This document shows positions 61,951-64,000 of a stretch of DNA of 64,000 nt, in pieces. The stretch's first letter is position 1, and each line of letters starts with the position of its first letter. The stretch is taken from assembly GCA_005656395.1 (NCBI GenBank), contig SRSI01000078.1, positions 620,001 through 684,000 on the forward strand, in the 5' to 3' direction. A program made the translations under genes and the position numbers. The notes beneath the pieces were generated by a model, which saw nothing but the letters and a program-made list of their open reading frames with translations, was not told the DNA's origin and did not search any database. The DNA comes from Strongyloides papillosus (lineage: Eukaryota > Nematoda > Chromadorea > Rhabditida > Strongyloididae).

Positions 61951-63531
61951 ATGTCTATATCATTAGATAATATTTATGAAATTTATGAGAAAGGTTGTAA
62001 ACACAATGACCATGGAAATTTAAAAATGGCAAGTGTTTTTATAAAAGAGGCTATAAAAGCATGTGAATCTCTTATTGACAATTCTAAAACTAGTAAAGAT
62101 AGAAGTAATGCTATTCAGGTAACTATTAATTTGTTAAAGTATCTTATGAGTGGTTAATTTTTTTAGGTTCTTAAGATTATGAAAGATCATGAGAAGAGTA
62201 TTGATGAACTAGAAAAGAAGGTTGACGATATTGGTAAACTGATAAGATGCCAATCTAGTTTGGAGCCAACACCATCAGATCCATTACCACAACAAAAGTC
62301 AACAAAAATAACACCCATCCAAGGGAAGACAATAAAATCACGAGTTACCGGACGTGGTGGAAGTACCAATTCACCATCATCAATAAACTCTACCCCCCCA
62401 ATCTCAGCTAAGAAGGGTACACCGACAGGAGGAAAAAATAAAGGATATGTTTCAAGGGAAACAAAAGCAAAAGCTGCTAGTAATGTAGCAACATCATATG
62501 ATTCTATTAATAAAAATGAGGAAGAAAATAGTAAGGGCGAAAACAATGAACAAAATGAACAAAGTGAATTTGTATCACTTCAATCACCAGAACTTGTTGA
62601 ATCAGTTAAAACAAGTATTAAAGATGAGAATCCAAATGTTCAATGGGATGATATAGTTGGTCTAGATCAACTAAAAACATCTTTGAGACATTCAATTGTT
62701 GTTTCAAAGATCTTACCTCAATTATTTGTTGGTATTAGAAGACCAACAAGGACATTCCTATTATATGGACCGCCAGGAACTGGAAAAACATTAATCGCAA
62801 AAGCAGTTGCTACTGAATGTCAATATAAATTTTTTTGTGTTACACCATCAGTAATCTCATCCAAATGGAGGGGTGATTCCGAGAAATTGATAAGAGTTTT
62901 GTTTGATACAGCAAAATCGTATGCACCATCTATTTTGTTTTTTGATGAGATTGATTCAATAACTTTGAAGAGAGGTAAAAATGCTGAACACGAAGCAACT
63001 AGGAGAACTATATGTGAATTTTTAGTTCAATTTGAAGGTAAGTAACAGTTTTTTAATGATAATAATAAAATAAAATTTTTTTTAGAGATTTCGAAAAGTG
63101 ATGAGACAAAAGTATACGTACTAGCAGCAACAAATCGTCCATGGGATATTGATGAGGCAGTTTTAAGGAGATTTGAGGCTAAATTTTATGTCCCTTTACC
63201 AGATGAGGTATCAAGAGCAACAATAGTAAGGAATGCAATGAGAGAAATTCACCTATCGGATGAGTTTTCATTTGAGAATGTTGCAAAAAAACTAGAAGGT
63301 TATTCAGCATCAGATATTGTAAATATATGTAAGACAGCAGCAATGATACCAGTAAGCGAATTTTTAAAATCAATCTCATTATCAGACATGGCATCACTTC
63401 AAGATAAAGGTGGCTGCCCACAACTTCCAGTATCAGAGGAACATTTTGATAGGGCAATAGATCAAACAGTAAAGTCCGTATCAAAAGATTCTTTAGAAGA
63501 TTATACAAAATGGGGCAATAATTGTATGTAA
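61951..63531 (+). CDS. katanin p60/MEI-1-like microtubule-severing AAA ATPase
   Basis: Three exons (61951-62118, 62167-63037, 63086-63531) give 494 aa. An N-terminal helical MIT-like domain (about aa 1-80) is followed by a Gly/Ser/Thr/Pro-rich linker. The AAA core is of the meiotic clade (katanin, spastin, Vps4): WDDIVGLDQLK, Walker A GPPGTGKT (about aa 257), pore loop SKWRGDSEK, Walker B ILFFDEID, a HEATRR arginine region, and sensor 1 VLAATNRPWD with DEAVLRRFEAKFYVPLP. The C-terminus VSKDSLEDYTKWGNNCM is the katanin/spastin-type terminal helix and resembles MEI-1, not Vps4, as there is no beta domain. It should sever microtubules in spindles or neurons. Spastin- or fidgetin-like assignment is the alternative. 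A start-stop ATGTAA just upstream may damp translation. Confidence 0.8.
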
Positions 63532-64000
63532 TATTTTAACTATACTTCTTTATCCTTCACTTTTAACTTCATATATATTATACCCAATATTTAAATTTCA
63601 GTTTTTTTTATTATTATAAATACAATATTTCTTGTTTTTAATAGAATAAAAAATATAATTTATTTCTTTATAATAATTTATTATAAAAAAAAGAAGAAGA
63701 AAGGAAAGTAAGTTTACAACAATTACTATTTATAAAAAATGTTATAATATTCATAAACAACCACCAATTATTTATCAATGCATCTTTTATAATTACCTTT
63801 AACAAAAATAAATTTTTTTTTGTAAAATTTATTTATAAAAAAAGATGGGATAATGACATGTATTTAATGATATCTTTAAATTAAGAATCATTTGTAATAT
63901 GAATTTTCAATCACAAAGAATTGTAAAAAAAGATAAAATAACGTTGAAGAAATGTAGAAGAGAGAGAAAGGTGAATTGATAAAGAGATATATCATTGTAG
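63532..64000. other. 3' UTR of the katanin-like gene and flank
   Basis: AATAAA at 63645-63650 is a candidate polyadenylation signal 114 nt after the stop. The rest of the window end shows nothing recognisable. Confidence 0.4.

Overview
The window looks like nuclear DNA from a small, very AT-rich nematode genome, most like Strongyloides or a close relative. The reasons are roughly 20-25% G+C by eye, introns mostly 33-110 nt with GTAAG donors and TTTTAG acceptors, SL-type acceptors a few bases before several start codons, and nematode-type genes: an UNC-93-like transporter, FMRFamide-receptor-like and chemoreceptor-type GPCRs, a cuticlin ZP domain, nematode Ly6 proteins and an EGL-15-type FGF receptor. 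The genus is inferred; no marker gene settles it.

Layout. 0.1-6.8 kb: GIT (ArfGAP/ankyrin scaffold, +), UNC-93/MFSD11-like transporter (-), FMRFamide-receptor-like GPCR (-). 8.7-9.8 kb: intronless acetyl-CoA acetyltransferase (-). 10.8-15.7 kb: two secreted or surface genes (+), a lone ZP-C-domain protein and a GPI-type protein with three Ly6 domains. 15.76-16.5 kb: long foldback repeat. 17.4-19.0 kb: inward-rectifier K+ channel (-) with a 13-nt exon in the selectivity filter. 20.6-21.6 kb: mitochondrial thiamine-pyrophosphate-type carrier (+). 21.6-32 kb: ten kb without recognisable genes, then an RBFOX splicing factor (+, 32.0-35.5 kb). 36.5-38.5 kb: single-domain Ly6 protein and an unrecognised 248-aa protein. 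39-43.7 kb: transposon graveyard with a nested pair of TA-target elements, a GC-richer stem-loop and a third TIR element. 44.5-45.7 kb: chemoreceptor-type GPCR (-). 45.7-57.2 kb: a second gene desert, then the FGF receptor (+) and a katanin/MEI-1-like AAA ATPase (+).

The most interesting link is between the RBFOX gene and the FGF receptor. In C. elegans, RBFOX proteins (ASD-1/FOX-1) with SUP-12 control splicing of the egl-15 exon between Ig1 and Ig2 through UGCAUG and GUGUG elements. Here the 101-nt intron before the equivalent exon carries GTGTG and TGCATG six bases apart, and the exon is a frame-neutral 375-nt cassette. Two more TGCATG sites lie in a possible alternative 3' intron of the receptor, ahead of a downstream exon encoding two YxN (GRB2/SEM-5 SH2) motifs. 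The RBFOX gene itself has a TGCATG 85 nt after its conserved 93-nt RRM exon, which suggests autoregulation. All splice structures were read by eye; no transcript evidence was available.
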